This document shows positions 45,305-54,504 of a stretch of 64,000 nucleotides of DNA, one piece after another. Every line of letters begins with the position of its first letter. The first letter of the stretch is position 1. Made by a program: the position numbers and the translations under genes. Source of the DNA: Phycisphaerae bacterium (lineage in GTDB: Bacteria; Chloroflexota; Anaerolineae; 4572-78; J111); the NCBI GenBank assembly GCA_028285035.1, contig JANQQF010000182.1, positions 1-64,000 on the forward strand, in the 5' to 3' direction. The notes below the pieces were generated by a model. That model had not been told where the DNA came from and searched no databases. It worked only from the letters and a program-made list of their open reading frames with translations.

Positions 45305-45372
45305 AAATAAGGAAAACTTTAGTTCTAACAGTAATCTACCAACGACTAGTCAGGACATAAGAAGGTAGAATT

Positions 45373-47076
45373 ATGTCAGATATAGAAGACAAACAAGAGT
45401 TAATCAACCTTATCCAAACCTCACCTTATCTGGATGATTTTCGGGAGGCATTTCCTAATCCCGAACAAGACATTCCTCAATTTGCCAGTCGTGCCCAGAT
45501 ATCATATTACGATTTATCTGGGTATCAATTGATGCGTCAGGGTGAAATTGGGCGTGAGTTCTTTTTGATCATGAGTGGCCAAACGCGGGCTGTCGATATG
45601 ACAGATTCCGAAAACCCATCATTGGTTGCTTATATGACAAGAGGGCATTTCACAGGATTAGGCGCAATGATGGGGGATAATCGTACTCGAAGCGCCACAG
45701 TTGAGGTCGTGACAAAAGCCAAAGTTGCCATGTTCAACGAGTCTGATTGGCATTGGTTAATGAACAAAAACTCCATTTTTCGTGATGTTTTTACTAACTT
45801 GCAGAACAATCGATTTATGCAAGCCAAAATGGATTTTCCTGGCCGTCAGCCTGATGAGGTAGTCATTGTAGCAACAAAACGCCATTTTGTCGCTTTCATC
45901 GCGACCCTACCCCTACCACTAACGCTACTGATTGCCCCCATCATTTTTTTCCTGATTGCAGAGATATTTCAAATTCAATTTTTAGATGTTATTACCTATT
46001 GGTTAGCCCTGCTTGCCACCCTACCATTTGTCATTGTGGCCGCGCTTCTAACCGCCTACAACTACTTTGATTGGCGTAACGATGATTTGATTGTGACCAC
46101 CAAACGGGTGGTGCATATTGAACGGATTCTATTTTATGGGGAACAACGACGAGATGCCCCGCTGGCCCGTATTCAGGACGTCACAACTGATTCTGATATC
46201 TTTGATCTTTTGTTTGATGCTGATAATTTAAAGATCACAACGGCTGGAGTCGGTAGTATCGAAATTCACCATATTATGAAGGCAGATGAGGTGCGACAGG
46301 CCATTATTGAGCAGGCAGACCAAGCCAAAGCCAGAGTAACTGAAGCGGATGTGAGTGCACTTCAACACCGCATCGCCCGTCAACTTGATTGGGAAGATAA
46401 ATTGCCCAACAATGTATTGCCGCCCGCTGAAGAAGAATGGAACGACCAAGTTGAACAACCCCGAACTCGTCATTATGGGCGAATAATTGATTATTTTATC
46501 CCTCGGGTCAAAGAGGTCGATGATGTTGATGGGAGCACAGTGATTACTTGGCGTAAACATCGTTATATTCTATTTGTGAATATTATTCTTCCTACCGTGC
46601 TGCTCATCGGTGCGATCTATCTTTCCTTCTTTGTCGGACCAATCTTCCCCTTGCAAGTTATTCTAGGCATCGCAATTTTGGCGAGCTTCGGTTGGTACAT
46701 ATGGGCGTATGATGATTGGCATAAAGACCTATATCAAGTAACTGACTCACAAATCATTGATATCGATAGTTCCGCGTTTCGTCTGCGACGTACCCGCCGA
46801 GATGGTAGCTTTGATAGCATCCAAAACGTCTACACTGAAGTCCCCAATCTCTTTTACAAATTGCTCAACATGGGGCATGTGATTATTGAAACGGCTGGGT
46901 CGGAAGAAACATTCACCTTCCGTAATGTATTTAATCCAACCTCAGTGAATAAAGAAATTTTCAATCGTTGGTCGCTCTATCAACAGCGTCAGCGTGAACA
47001 ATCACGCGAGTCGACCACTAAACAGGTGCTTGAGGTGTTAAAAGAGTACCACAATTTATCACAGAAGTTACAGTAA
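45373..47076 (+). CDS. cNMP-binding-like / bPH2 membrane protein
   Basis: 567 aa. The N-terminal cyclic-nucleotide-binding-like beta-roll covers about 30-150 (LMRQGEIGREFFLIMSGQ, TGLGAMMGDNRTRSATV). A helix pair (about 172-235) is followed by a bacterial PH-like (bPH2) domain (RVVHIERILFYGEQ ... IQDV). A second helix pair (about 400-445) and a second PH-like domain follow (DSQIIDIDSSAF ... IQNVYTEVP). The ligand-contact residues of true cAMP/cGMP sites are not obvious. Probably a membrane sensor or scaffold. Single gene with its own promoter and terminator. Confidence 0.7.
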   Translation: MSDIEDKQELINLIQTSPYLDDFREAFPNPEQDIPQFASRAQISYYDLSGYQLMRQGEIGREFFLIMSGQTRAVDMTDSENPSLVAYMTRGHFTGLGAMMGDNRTRSATVEVVTKAKVAMFNESDWHWLMNKNSIFRDVFTNLQNNRFMQAKMDFPGRQPDEVVIVATKRHFVAFIATLPLPLTLLIAPIIFFLIAEIFQIQFLDVITYWLALLATLPFVIVAALLTAYNYFDWRNDDLIVTTKRVVHIERILFYGEQRRDAPLARIQDVTTDSDIFDLLFDADNLKITTAGVGSIEIHHIMKADEVRQAIIEQADQAKARVTEADVSALQHRIARQLDWEDKLPNNVLPPAEEEWNDQVEQPRTRHYGRIIDYFIPRVKEVDDVDGSTVITWRKHRYILFVNIILPTVLLIGAIYLSFFVGPIFPLQVILGIAILASFGWYIWAYDDWHKDLYQVTDSQIIDIDSSAFRLRRTRRDGSFDSIQNVYTEVPNLFYKLLNMGHVIIETAGSEETFTFRNVFNPTSVNKEIFNRWSLYQQRQREQSRESTTKQVLEVLKEYHNLSQKLQ

Positions 47077-47106
47077 TCACTATCTCAATCTTTCTGTCTG
47101 AATAAC

Positions 47107-47139
47107 AAAAGCCGCTCAGTCTGGTTGAGCGGCTTTTTT
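47107..47139. terminator. Bidirectional terminator
   Basis: AAAAGCCGCTCA (47107-47118) pairs with TGAGCGGCTTTT (47126-47137), 7-base loop, T-run after. Lies between convergent genes. Confidence 0.92.
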
Positions 47140-47162
47140 ATTTTATTTGGAGATGGATATTC

Positions 47163-48185
47163 TCAAGCTGTCGTCGTCTCAGTCATTCCCCGCTTCCACC
47201 GCCACCGAATTAATCGATACAGGCCATACAATGGTAGCAAGACCACAACCAACAAAGGCAATAAAAAGATCAAGAACCAAATCAACACGTTAGCTAGACC
47301 TTGTAAGGCCGCAACGAGTGATTGCAAGGCTTCACGAGCTACCCCTTGCGGCTCCCAGCCACCAATTTGAACGGGTTGGTAAAGAACATCAGGAGTGAGA
47401 TTAATCGTAATCGTTGATAAAGCGGCTTGATCTGCCAAAAAGCGCAGGCGGCCTTCAATTTGTTCAATCTGCCCACGAATTGTTGTTAATTCGCGATGAA
47501 CTTCCAAGATATCGCCTGTTGTTCCCAAACGTTCACGCTTTTCCAACAGGTCCTGTAAGGCTGCTTCGGTAAACTCCAAATTACTTTTATGGGCCTGTAG
47601 ATCAGTGAATTCCTCGGTGATATCCTGAGTATTTGAACTCTCTCGTTCCACACGCAGAGCTAGATCTCGCAAGGCGGCCAACGTCTCTTCATATCGATTC
47701 GCAGCCACCCGAACCGTAATACTGCCTCGTGGTACATTATTCGACTCATAAATATTCGAGCCTGAAACATAACCTCCCATATCAGTCACCAACGCCGTAA
47801 TCATCGCCACTGCCTCATTGGTGTCTTTGACAACAAGTGACATATCACCTGTATAAATAATCAGTCGGTCTTGTTGTTGTGTTCGACTTCGATCATTGGC
47901 AGAAGCCCCCGTCAATGTATCATCAATCGCAACGTCATTTCCAGTAAAGGTGATATTGGCAATTTCACCAGAGGAATCCATCAAAATTGATTGTTCAAAT
48001 GAACCATCCAAAAGTTGCTGATTAGCGACAGCAAGAGGGGCTTCTCCTCCCCGAGATAGACTAGATTGTTGAGACAAACTAACAAAGACTGAGCCAAAAA
48101 TCATCAAAAAAACTACAATGACTCCTACCCAAGTGAATGGGTATTGTTTAACATTTGCCATTAATTTATTGATTGTTTGTTTCAT
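47163..48185 (-). CDS. DUF4349 membrane protein
   Basis: 340 aa. A signal-anchor helix at about 15-37 is followed by an extracytoplasmic DUF4349 region: IIYTGDMSLVVKDTNEA, GGYVSGSNIY, ITVRVAANRYEE, then a coiled coil (about 195-260) and LSTITINLTPD. A second hydrophobic segment (about 300-325) and a basic cytoplasmic tail close it. Function unknown. The ATG at 48185 follows GGGAGAAAG; an upstream TTG is not supported. It is 93 bp downstream of another membrane-protein gene on the same strand. Confidence 0.75.
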   Translation of the reverse strand: MKQTINKLMANVKQYPFTWVGVIVVFLMIFGSVFVSLSQQSSLSRGGEAPLAVANQQLLDGSFEQSILMDSSGEIANITFTGNDVAIDDTLTGASANDRSRTQQQDRLIIYTGDMSLVVKDTNEAVAMITALVTDMGGYVSGSNIYESNNVPRGSITVRVAANRYEETLAALRDLALRVERESSNTQDITEEFTDLQAHKSNLEFTEAALQDLLEKRERLGTTGDILEVHRELTTIRGQIEQIEGRLRFLADQAALSTITINLTPDVLYQPVQIGGWEPQGVAREALQSLVAALQGLANVLIWFLIFLLPLLVVVLLPLYGLYRLIRWRWKRGMTETTTA

Positions 48186-48278
48186 CGATCTTTCTCCCAA
48201 TTCTGGTTATTTCCATTCCTCTTTCAATAAGTCGTCATTTTCATCAAAATTGTAACAACAAACTTTCTATGATTTACA

Positions 48279-49004
48279 TTACCCTCGTCCAGTAATACGC
48301 AGTCCACCGGCAACGACAATCAAAATGATGCCAATCACGCCACAAAATAGCCCCATCATCAATGTTGAAATGGGCTGGGAAACGGATCGGAAATTTACAT
48401 ACGCGTCAGGCGTGCCAGCATAGAGATTTTGAGCAATAAAGCGATTGTTACCTTCCCAACTCCCCTCTAATGTTAAGGTCTGGCCAGGCAAATAACCGAC
48501 CGTACGTCGTTCAGTCTGAGTTGTACCATCGCTCTCACCTGTACTTTCAATTTGTTCGGCATTGTAGAATGTGGCAGCAGAAGAAATTTGTACATCCAAA
48601 TTTGTACCATCACTCAATTGCATTGTCTCTGAAAGAGGCGCGTCTTGGGTCTTTTCCCATTGAGTTGTACTACTTTCAGGTGTCCCAGTTGTTGGGGTAG
48701 CAGTAGTTGTGCGAGTTTCCACATAAAAAAGAGCTAAACCGTGTGTTTCTTCAACAGTCATTTGGGGCAGTTGCGCCGCAAGCAGCATTACTGTTCCCGC
48801 AGAGGTACCTTGTAATTCAGCAGGGCTTGGTTGAGGCAGGGTCGCAACCTGCGTTGCTTGGTATAAGCTAAAGGGAACACCAATAAAAACCATTCCACAG
48901 CCACCGATAGCGCCCATTATGCCAAATATAAAAAGAAATATAGATAAGCCAGTCTGACGGCGACGACGGCGAACTCCTAATAAACGACCCAATAAAAGCA
49001 TCAT
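48279..49004 (-). CDS. Two-helix membrane protein of unknown function
   Basis: 241 aa. A basic N-terminus (RRRRRQ) is followed by a transmembrane helix (about 21-47), an extracytoplasmic middle (about 50-205) and a second helix (about 212-236). The middle has RTVGYLPGQTLTLEGSW and RFIAQNLYAGTPD, faintly like an OB/GIDE-type beta domain. I do not assign a family. It is probably co-transcribed with the DUF4349 gene. Confidence 0.55.
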   Translation of the reverse strand: MMLLLGRLLGVRRRRRQTGLSIFLFIFGIMGAIGGCGMVFIGVPFSLYQATQVATLPQPSPAELQGTSAGTVMLLAAQLPQMTVEETHGLALFYVETRTTTATPTTGTPESSTTQWEKTQDAPLSETMQLSDGTNLDVQISSAATFYNAEQIESTGESDGTTQTERRTVGYLPGQTLTLEGSWEGNNRFIAQNLYAGTPDAYVNFRSVSQPISTLMMGLFCGVIGIILIVVAGGLRITGRG

Positions 49005-49121
49005 AATCCCTCATCTGATTTATGAAATTTTTGTCATATGTAGACTTGTAAAGCTGAAGATTTTTCAATCTTTAGTTCTAAATAGACAGGACGAATTGAT
49101 TTTGAGCTTGGTTCCAAATAA

Positions 49122-49151
49122 AAACGCCCACATCAAGCGATGCGGGCGTTT
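49122..49151 (-). terminator. Terminator of the phosphoesterase gene
   Basis: AAACGCCC-A-CATC (49122-49134) pairs with GATG-C-GGGCGTTT (49139-49151), with one mismatch. On the minus strand the stem is followed by a T-run. It lies just after the phosphoesterase stop. Confidence 0.8.
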
Positions 49152-49176
49152 GAGAATAGACTAATCAGAAAAGAAT

Positions 49177-49917
49177 TTACCAGCCAAAGGCCAGCCGATT
49201 CCAGAGGCGAGCAGGAAAATTATGCGCTTTCATTTTTAGCTGGGTTTCACTAACAGGGTAGGTGATCCGACGGTGCTCAAAACTATTCGTCTCGGTATCC
49301 AAAATTCCATAGGCGGCCCTGGCATCACCATCGCGCGGCTGTCCAACGCTACCAGGATTGATAATTAGACGGGGATCAGCCAATGTAAATGGATCACTGT
49401 TAAAATCAGGCTCAATCATCTCACACATTTCCCCTGAGGAGGGTGCCTCTTGAAATATTACGGGACTGTGAGTATGTCCAACAAAACAGTAGGGGGTATC
49501 AAACTGCTTAAAGTTTGGTTGGGCAACGGCTGGATAAAGAATATACTCCCATATTGGGTGGCGAGGGCTACCGTGAACCAATGTGTAAATATCTTCTTCA
49601 ATAAGAGCGATGGGCAAGCCCTCAAGGTATTCCCGAACCCCATCCGTCAGCTGTTCACGGGTCCACAAACTGGCAAAGCGAGCATCGGGATTAAAGTCAT
49701 CAACATCTAACTTTCCTAAAACGGCCCAGTCGTGATTACCCGCAATGCAAAGATGATCAAGCGTGAGGAGCAATTCCACACACTCATTAGGGTCTGGGCC
49801 ATAACCAACCATATCACCCAAACACCAAACTTTATCATAGTCTCCTTTTGCATCTTCTAGCACCGTCTCAAAGGCGGCTAGATTTGCGTGAATATCGGAG
49901 ATTAAAAGATAGCGCAT
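49177..49917 (-). CDS. Calcineurin-like metallophosphoesterase
   Basis: 246 aa, YfcE/ApaH-like. All metal-site motifs are present: SDIHANL near the N-terminus, LGDMVGYGPDP, GNHDWA, HGSP and GHTHSP. The fold hydrolyses phosphodiesters or phosphomonoesters using two metal ions; the substrate is unknown. The ATG at 49917 (MRYLLISDIHANL) starts at the domain edge; 25 further in-frame codons upstream read like non-coding sequence. Divergent from tsaE. Confidence 0.85.
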   Translation of the reverse strand: MRYLLISDIHANLAAFETVLEDAKGDYDKVWCLGDMVGYGPDPNECVELLLTLDHLCIAGNHDWAVLGKLDVDDFNPDARFASLWTREQLTDGVREYLEGLPIALIEEDIYTLVHGSPRHPIWEYILYPAVAQPNFKQFDTPYCFVGHTHSPVIFQEAPSSGEMCEMIEPDFNSDPFTLADPRLIINPGSVGQPRDGDARAAYGILDTETNSFEHRRITYPVSETQLKMKAHNFPARLWNRLAFGW

Positions 49918-50054
49918 ACAAACCTCAAATTTCAGCTCGTCTGGACAATGAAAAAGCCCTGGATAAGGGCTCCATACTAGATCACAGACCATTGAATGCT
50001 GATAGCAAATTTAAGATTGATCATACCACAACATCCTCAAATCCGTCAAAGCCT

Positions 50055-50083
50055 TTGTCCCTCTCTTGCAACCGAGGTATAAT
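50055..50083 (+). promoter_or_regulatory. Promoter of tsaE operon
   Basis: TTGTCC (50055-50060), 17-bp spacer, perfect TATAAT (50078-50083). The leader would be only about 11 bases and carries GGAAAGG as ribosome binding site. Confidence 0.65.
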
Positions 50084-50100
50084 GCGCGGTGGAAAGGTAA

Positions 50101-50616
50101 ATGATGTCCCCATTACTCAAACAAGGCGCATTAGATTTTATTAGCCATAGCGAAGCACAAACCCTCCGTCTGGGGGCGCGTTTAGGTCCCCTATTACAGG
50201 CAGGAGACGTAATTGCGTTGATTGGTGAGCTAGGTACAGGAAAAACACGTTGGGTCCAGGGTATTTGCCAGGGCTTGGGTGTTGATGTGCCAGTCGTATC
50301 ACCAACATTTACCCTCGTAAACGAATATGAAGGGCCATTGCCAATCTATCATATCGATTTATATCGTCTCGCCGACCAAGCAGAAATTGGCACGATTGGG
50401 ATTGACGATTACCTGTATGGCCCCGGTGTCTCTTTAGTGGAGTGGGCTAACCGAACAGGAGACGCACTGGCCGACGATTTTCTGACTGTTGAGCTATTTC
50501 ATCTCGAAGATACCAAGCGTCGGATTTCTATCTCTGCCAAGGGTGAACGATCACGCACCTTACTCCAAACTTACAATAAAGTGGCTTTTGCCCAGCCTGC
50601 TCATAAGACCTCATGA
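50101..50616 (+). CDS. tsaE: tRNA t6A biosynthesis ATPase TsaE
   Basis: 171 aa. ATPase that works with TsaB and TsaD to place threonylcarbamoyl on adenosine 37 of ANN-decoding tRNAs. Walker A GELGTGKT at 42-49, VVSPTFTLVNEY, HIDLYRLA and LVEWANR are the family blocks. Either of the tandem ATG codons (50101, 50104) may be used. It overlaps tsaB by 4 bases. tsaD is not in the window. Confidence 0.95.
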   Translation: MMSPLLKQGALDFISHSEAQTLRLGARLGPLLQAGDVIALIGELGTGKTRWVQGICQGLGVDVPVVSPTFTLVNEYEGPLPIYHIDLYRLADQAEIGTIGIDDYLYGPGVSLVEWANRTGDALADDFLTVELFHLEDTKRRISISAKGERSRTLLQTYNKVAFAQPAHKTS

Positions 50617-51269
50617 TTTTAGCCATTGACACTGCAACCCAATATGCCAGCCTCGCTTTATATCGTTCAAACGGCATCTTTGCCGAGGACTCCTGGTTTT
50701 CTGGTCGCAAACATACTCAGGAACTAACGCCACGCATCACCAGAATGTTAACGTTAGCCGAATTGGAGGTGGCTGATCTTGATGCTTTAGCCGTTGCCTT
50801 AGGACCAGGTTCGTTCACAGGGTTGCGCATCGGGTTAGCCGTAGCCAAAGGAATGGCCCTTCCCCATAAACTTCCGGTCATCGGAGTCCCCACCCTTGAT
50901 ATTCTAGCCCATCCCTTCAAGGATTTTGGTCTACCTGTTTGGACAATTGCTGAGGCAGGTCGAGGCCGAATTTTGGCCACCTGTTACAATCATGTCGAAG
51001 ATCAATGGCAAGCGTTGATAGACCCTTATGTGACCAACTTCAGCGAGTTAGCCCTAAAAATTGATACTCACGCCTTATGTGTCGGCGAAATCGACACCGA
51101 AGCCGCCCAACTCTTGCAACGCCAATCCAACCAAAACGCATATGTCGTCCCTCCTGCGGCCCGCTTACGACGTGCTGGCTATTTGGCCGAAATTGCCGCC
51201 CACCGACTTGAGGCCAGCTACGAAGATGATCCTGATACCCTTGTTCCGATTTACACATCAACGCCTTAG
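50613..51269 (+). CDS. tsaB: tRNA t6A biosynthesis protein TsaB
   Basis: 218 aa. ASKHA-fold partner of TsaD. ILAIDTATQYASLALY at the N-terminus, then ALGPGSFTGLRIGLAVAKGMA and GVPTLDILAH. The ATG overlaps the tsaE stop (ATGA). Second gene of tsaE-tsaB-GNAT, a widespread order. Confidence 0.95.
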   Translation: MILAIDTATQYASLALYRSNGIFAEDSWFSGRKHTQELTPRITRMLTLAELEVADLDALAVALGPGSFTGLRIGLAVAKGMALPHKLPVIGVPTLDILAHPFKDFGLPVWTIAEAGRGRILATCYNHVEDQWQALIDPYVTNFSELALKIDTHALCVGEIDTEAAQLLQRQSNQNAYVVPPAARLRRAGYLAEIAAHRLEASYEDDPDTLVPIYTSTP

Positions 51270-51290
51270 CCACAACTCAGTAATTAGCAA

Positions 51291-51866
51291 ATGAAAATTA
51301 GGTCAACTACCTCACACTCATTTCCTTTCACGATTGAGCCAATGCAATTGTCTGACCTTAAGGCGGTCGATCAATTAGAAGCCGCCGCGTATGGGGTACA
51401 TCAGCCCCAAAGTAATTACAAACACGATTTACAACAAAATCAATTATCTCATCACTTTGTCTTGAAATTATCAGCTCCCAAAATCATTATTGGGCACGCG
51501 GCCCTATGGCTTCTGGCTGATGAAATTCATATCAGTTCCATTGCGGTTAATCCTGATTGGCAACGGCTTGGTTTGAGCGAATGGCTACTTTTAACCTTGC
51601 TTGACAAGGGAGAACAGCTTGGCGGTGTTGTTGCCACGCTGGAGGTCCGTCCGTCCAATCAACCCGCGCTTGGTTTATATGAGAAGTATCAATTTGAGGA
51701 AATTGGTCGCCGCCCCCATTACTATCGAGACAATGATGAGGATGCTCTAATTTTAACAACACCCGCCGTCAATACCCCGACATATCAAGACTTGCTCTCA
51801 CAAAATCGAGACACTTTAAAGAATCGCCTTATTGAAATTGTAGACAAAATCAATCAGTTTGACTAA
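51291..51866 (+). CDS. RimI-like GNAT acetyltransferase
   Basis: 191 aa. GNAT core with IHISSIAVNPDWQRLGLSEW (acetyl-CoA loop), ATLEVRPSNQPALGLYEKY and FEEIGRRPHYYRDNDEDALI, the usual RimI pattern. Position after tsaB is the classic place of rimI, whose product acetylates the N-terminus of ribosomal protein S18. The C-terminus extends about 35 residues beyond RimI. Target not proven. Confidence 0.8.
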   Translation: MKIRSTTSHSFPFTIEPMQLSDLKAVDQLEAAAYGVHQPQSNYKHDLQQNQLSHHFVLKLSAPKIIIGHAALWLLADEIHISSIAVNPDWQRLGLSEWLLLTLLDKGEQLGGVVATLEVRPSNQPALGLYEKYQFEEIGRRPHYYRDNDEDALILTTPAVNTPTYQDLLSQNRDTLKNRLIEIVDKINQFD

Positions 51867-51898
51867 AATATTGCTATCCCCGACATAAGGTTATCAAT

Positions 51899-52768
51899 AT
51901 GACCAATCCATTCATTGAATTCCAAAGTCAGATTGAAGCGGTAAAAACTCGCTGCTCCAGTGGCGAAATTGATGAGGCTGAGCGAGATAAAATTTTGCGG
52001 GGGATGCAGCTAACCGACCCAACTTGGGGTGATGTTTGGATGTTAAGCCCCAATAATATTTGGTTTCGTAAGGCCAAAGGCAGCAAAAGCTGGATCGCTG
52101 ATTATCCGATTGAGTTAGTCGATCCCACCACTTTACCTGACATCTCAGAGATGACCCTACCACAGGTGGCCCACGCGGTACACGATTGTGCTCGCTGTAG
52201 TCTCCATCAAGAACGAAATCGAGCTGTGCTTGGTGAAGGACCAACGCCAGCGGATATTATGTTGATCGGTGAGGGGCCAGGGTTTAATGAGGACAAGCAG
52301 GCCCGTCCGTTTGTCGGGGCGGCGGGTCGCTTTTTGGAGGAGTTGTTAGGCAGCATCAACTACAAACGTACCGATGTCTTTATCACTAATGTGGTCAAAT
52401 GCCGTCCTCCCAACAATCGGGATCCTCAGCCAGATGAACTCAGCGCATGTCAAGATTACCTTGAACGACAAATCGAGCTTGTTGACCCAAAAGTGATTGT
52501 CACCCTTGGTCGATTCTCGATGTACCGTTATTTCCCCGGTGCCTCTATCACCCGCATCCACGGCCAGCCCAAACGCGTCGATAACCGCCTAATCGTGCCA
52601 ATGTTTCATCCGGCTGCTGCCTTGCATCAAGCCCGCTGGAAACCGCTCATTGAGGAAGATTTCAAACGATTGCCTGAATTTATTGCGCAGGCCACCTCTT
52701 TTGGGGAAGAGGCCGAGGTCAATGATACCAATGAGGATGAAGACGCAGAGCAATTGAGTTTATTCTAG
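51899..52768 (+). CDS. Family 4 uracil-DNA glycosylase
   Basis: 289 aa. Removes uracil from DNA to start base excision repair. Four Cys for the [4Fe-4S] cluster are C97-x2-C100 and C168-x15-C184. The active site blocks are GEGPGFNEDKQARPFVGAAG (about 124-143) and HPAAALHQ. An N-terminal extension of about 85 residues precedes the domain, and the tail is very acidic, ending EDAEQLSLF. The tail resembles a beta-clamp-binding peptide (Q-L-S-L-F), so recruitment to the replication clamp is plausible. Confidence 0.92.
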   Translation: MTNPFIEFQSQIEAVKTRCSSGEIDEAERDKILRGMQLTDPTWGDVWMLSPNNIWFRKAKGSKSWIADYPIELVDPTTLPDISEMTLPQVAHAVHDCARCSLHQERNRAVLGEGPTPADIMLIGEGPGFNEDKQARPFVGAAGRFLEELLGSINYKRTDVFITNVVKCRPPNNRDPQPDELSACQDYLERQIELVDPKVIVTLGRFSMYRYFPGASITRIHGQPKRVDNRLIVPMFHPAAALHQARWKPLIEEDFKRLPEFIAQATSFGEEAEVNDTNEDEDAEQLSLF

Positions 52769-52819
52769 GATTATGTTAATATTTGGATATGGATTGTGGT
52801 TGTAAAAGAGGTAAGTCCG

Positions 52820-53788
52820 ATGACATCATCACTCATTTTGAATAGTTTAGAGATCAAGAATTTCCGCGCATTTCGCCATTTGCAAATCGAGCGATTAGGA
52901 CGAGTGAATTTGATTGTGGGTAAGAATAATGTGGGGAAGACGTCGCTGTTGGAGGCGTTGCAACTGTATGCTACTGCAGGAAATCAAAGAATCATAGAGG
53001 ATTTACTTGCAGGTCGAAAAGAAGATATTTACACTCACCAAGCCAAACTTTCAGCAAGAGATCGCCAAGTATTGACTATTAAAAATCTTTTATCTGGACG
53101 TAAGCCTATTACTGATGAGCTTATTGATCCCATTCAAATTGGTGATTTTAACTCAAATCGAGATTTATTATCTCTTCAGGTTTCATTAGATCCAAACACC
53201 GTTAAAATTTCATCCAGCACCTCAGATACACATCATTATATTTTTATCGCTGCAACAGGCTTACACGATCAAATTATTCGCCAGCTTTGGGATAACATTG
53301 CTCTAACAAATCTTGAAACAGATATTCTGGCTGCTCTACAGATTATTGCACCATTTATAGAACGGATTAATCTAATTGGGTCTCAACGTACACCAATTGC
53401 CAGAGCAACAAATTTTGATGACCCAGTTCCCCTAGGCAGTCTTGGCGAAGGGATGAATCGAATCTTCGGGGTTGTTCTAGCATTGGTTAACGCAAAAGAT
53501 GGCTTTTTACTAATCGATGAAATTGACAGCGGCTTACACTATTCAGTGCAAACCAAGCTATGGCGATTGATTTTTGAGGTAGCACGACGACTGAATGTGC
53601 AAGTGTTTGCTACAACACACAGTTGGGATTGTATTGAAGCCTTTCAAGAAGCAGCCCGCGAGGATGAGGCAGAAGGACTGCTGATTAGTTTACGCCGTAA
53701 GCAACCGGATGAAGATGATATTGTGGCCATCATCATCGATGAGAGTGAATTGGATGTTGTCACTCGTGAACAAATCGAGGTTCGCTAA
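52820..53788 (+). CDS. OLD-like AAA ATPase
   Basis: 322 aa from ATG 52820, chosen because AAGAGG precedes it and MTSSLILNSLEIKNFRAF is the normal start. ABC/SMC-like ATPase: Walker A GKNNVGKTS (34-42), signature region PLGSLGEGMNRIFG, Walker B FLLIDEIDSGLH, and a switch His in ATTHSWDCIEAF. The type is used in OLD-family and PARIS-like two-gene defence modules with a TOPRIM partner. The partner gene follows 2 bases later but is broken. Confidence 0.85.
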   Translation: MTSSLILNSLEIKNFRAFRHLQIERLGRVNLIVGKNNVGKTSLLEALQLYATAGNQRIIEDLLAGRKEDIYTHQAKLSARDRQVLTIKNLLSGRKPITDELIDPIQIGDFNSNRDLLSLQVSLDPNTVKISSSTSDTHHYIFIAATGLHDQIIRQLWDNIALTNLETDILAALQIIAPFIERINLIGSQRTPIARATNFDDPVPLGSLGEGMNRIFGVVLALVNAKDGFLLIDEIDSGLHYSVQTKLWRLIFEVARRLNVQVFATTHSWDCIEAFQEAAREDEAEGLLISLRRKQPDEDDIVAIIIDESELDVVTREQIEVR

Positions 53789-53790
53789 CA

Positions 53791-54422
53791 ATGTCTGATA
53801 ACAACTTATTATTTGTTGAAGGCCGCGATGATGAACACGTCTTTAAACAGCTTCTTGGGCATTATCAAGTTCCTGAAGGATTCAAAATTCAAGACAAACA
53901 AGGTATTGATAAATTACTTGCTACACTCCCTACAACTCTGAGGGTGAATAGTGAATTAGATCGACTTGGCATTGTAATCGATGCTGACCTCAATCTTGGA
54001 GCCCGCTGGGATGCACTAAAAACATCTGACAGAAGGCAGGTAACGTTCAAAATCTACCAGATACACCAAACCCCGAGGGCACAATCATAACTATTGAGAA
54101 ACCTGATAAAGTCATTACTGTTGGGGTCTGGCTAATGCCAAATAATACCTTACCTGGAATGCTAGAAGACTTTGTCAGCTATCTCGTCCCACAAAATGAC
54201 ACCCTCTGGCAAAAGGCAGATCATTGTCTTGATCAAATTTCAGATGAAGAGCAATGATTTCCCAGAGAACATCGAATCAAAGCTCGACTTTATACATGGT
54301 TGGCTTGGCAAAAAGAGCCGGGCAAGCCATTTGGATTAGCCATAAAAGCCAAATATTTGGATGCTAACTCGCCCGAAGCTGAGAAATTTATCACTTGGAT
54401 AAAACGGTTATTTGATTTGTAA
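53791..54422 (+). pseudogene. DUF3226/TOPRIM-like partner, frameshifted
   Basis: The intact start (NNLLFVEGRDDEHVFKQLL) is TOPRIM-like: the Glu in VEGRDDE and Asp in VIDADLNLGARW are the expected metal ligands. After LKTSD (about 54030) the frame shifts by one base. The new frame continues QKAGNVQNLPDTPNPEGTI through TLWQKADHCLDQ, then meets TGA at 54255-54257, and goes on FPREHRIKARLYTWLAWQ ... to TAA at 54420-54422. Together the pieces give a full-length DUF3226-like protein of about 209 residues with two lesions. The TGA probably replaced CGA (Arg). Confidence 0.75.
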
Positions 54423-54504
54423 TCTCGTTTGCCACAGTGCCACAACCCCTTATAATAAGCCCAAATTTTGCACGCAAAACTAAATCACCGTACAAAGGAG
54501 TAAT

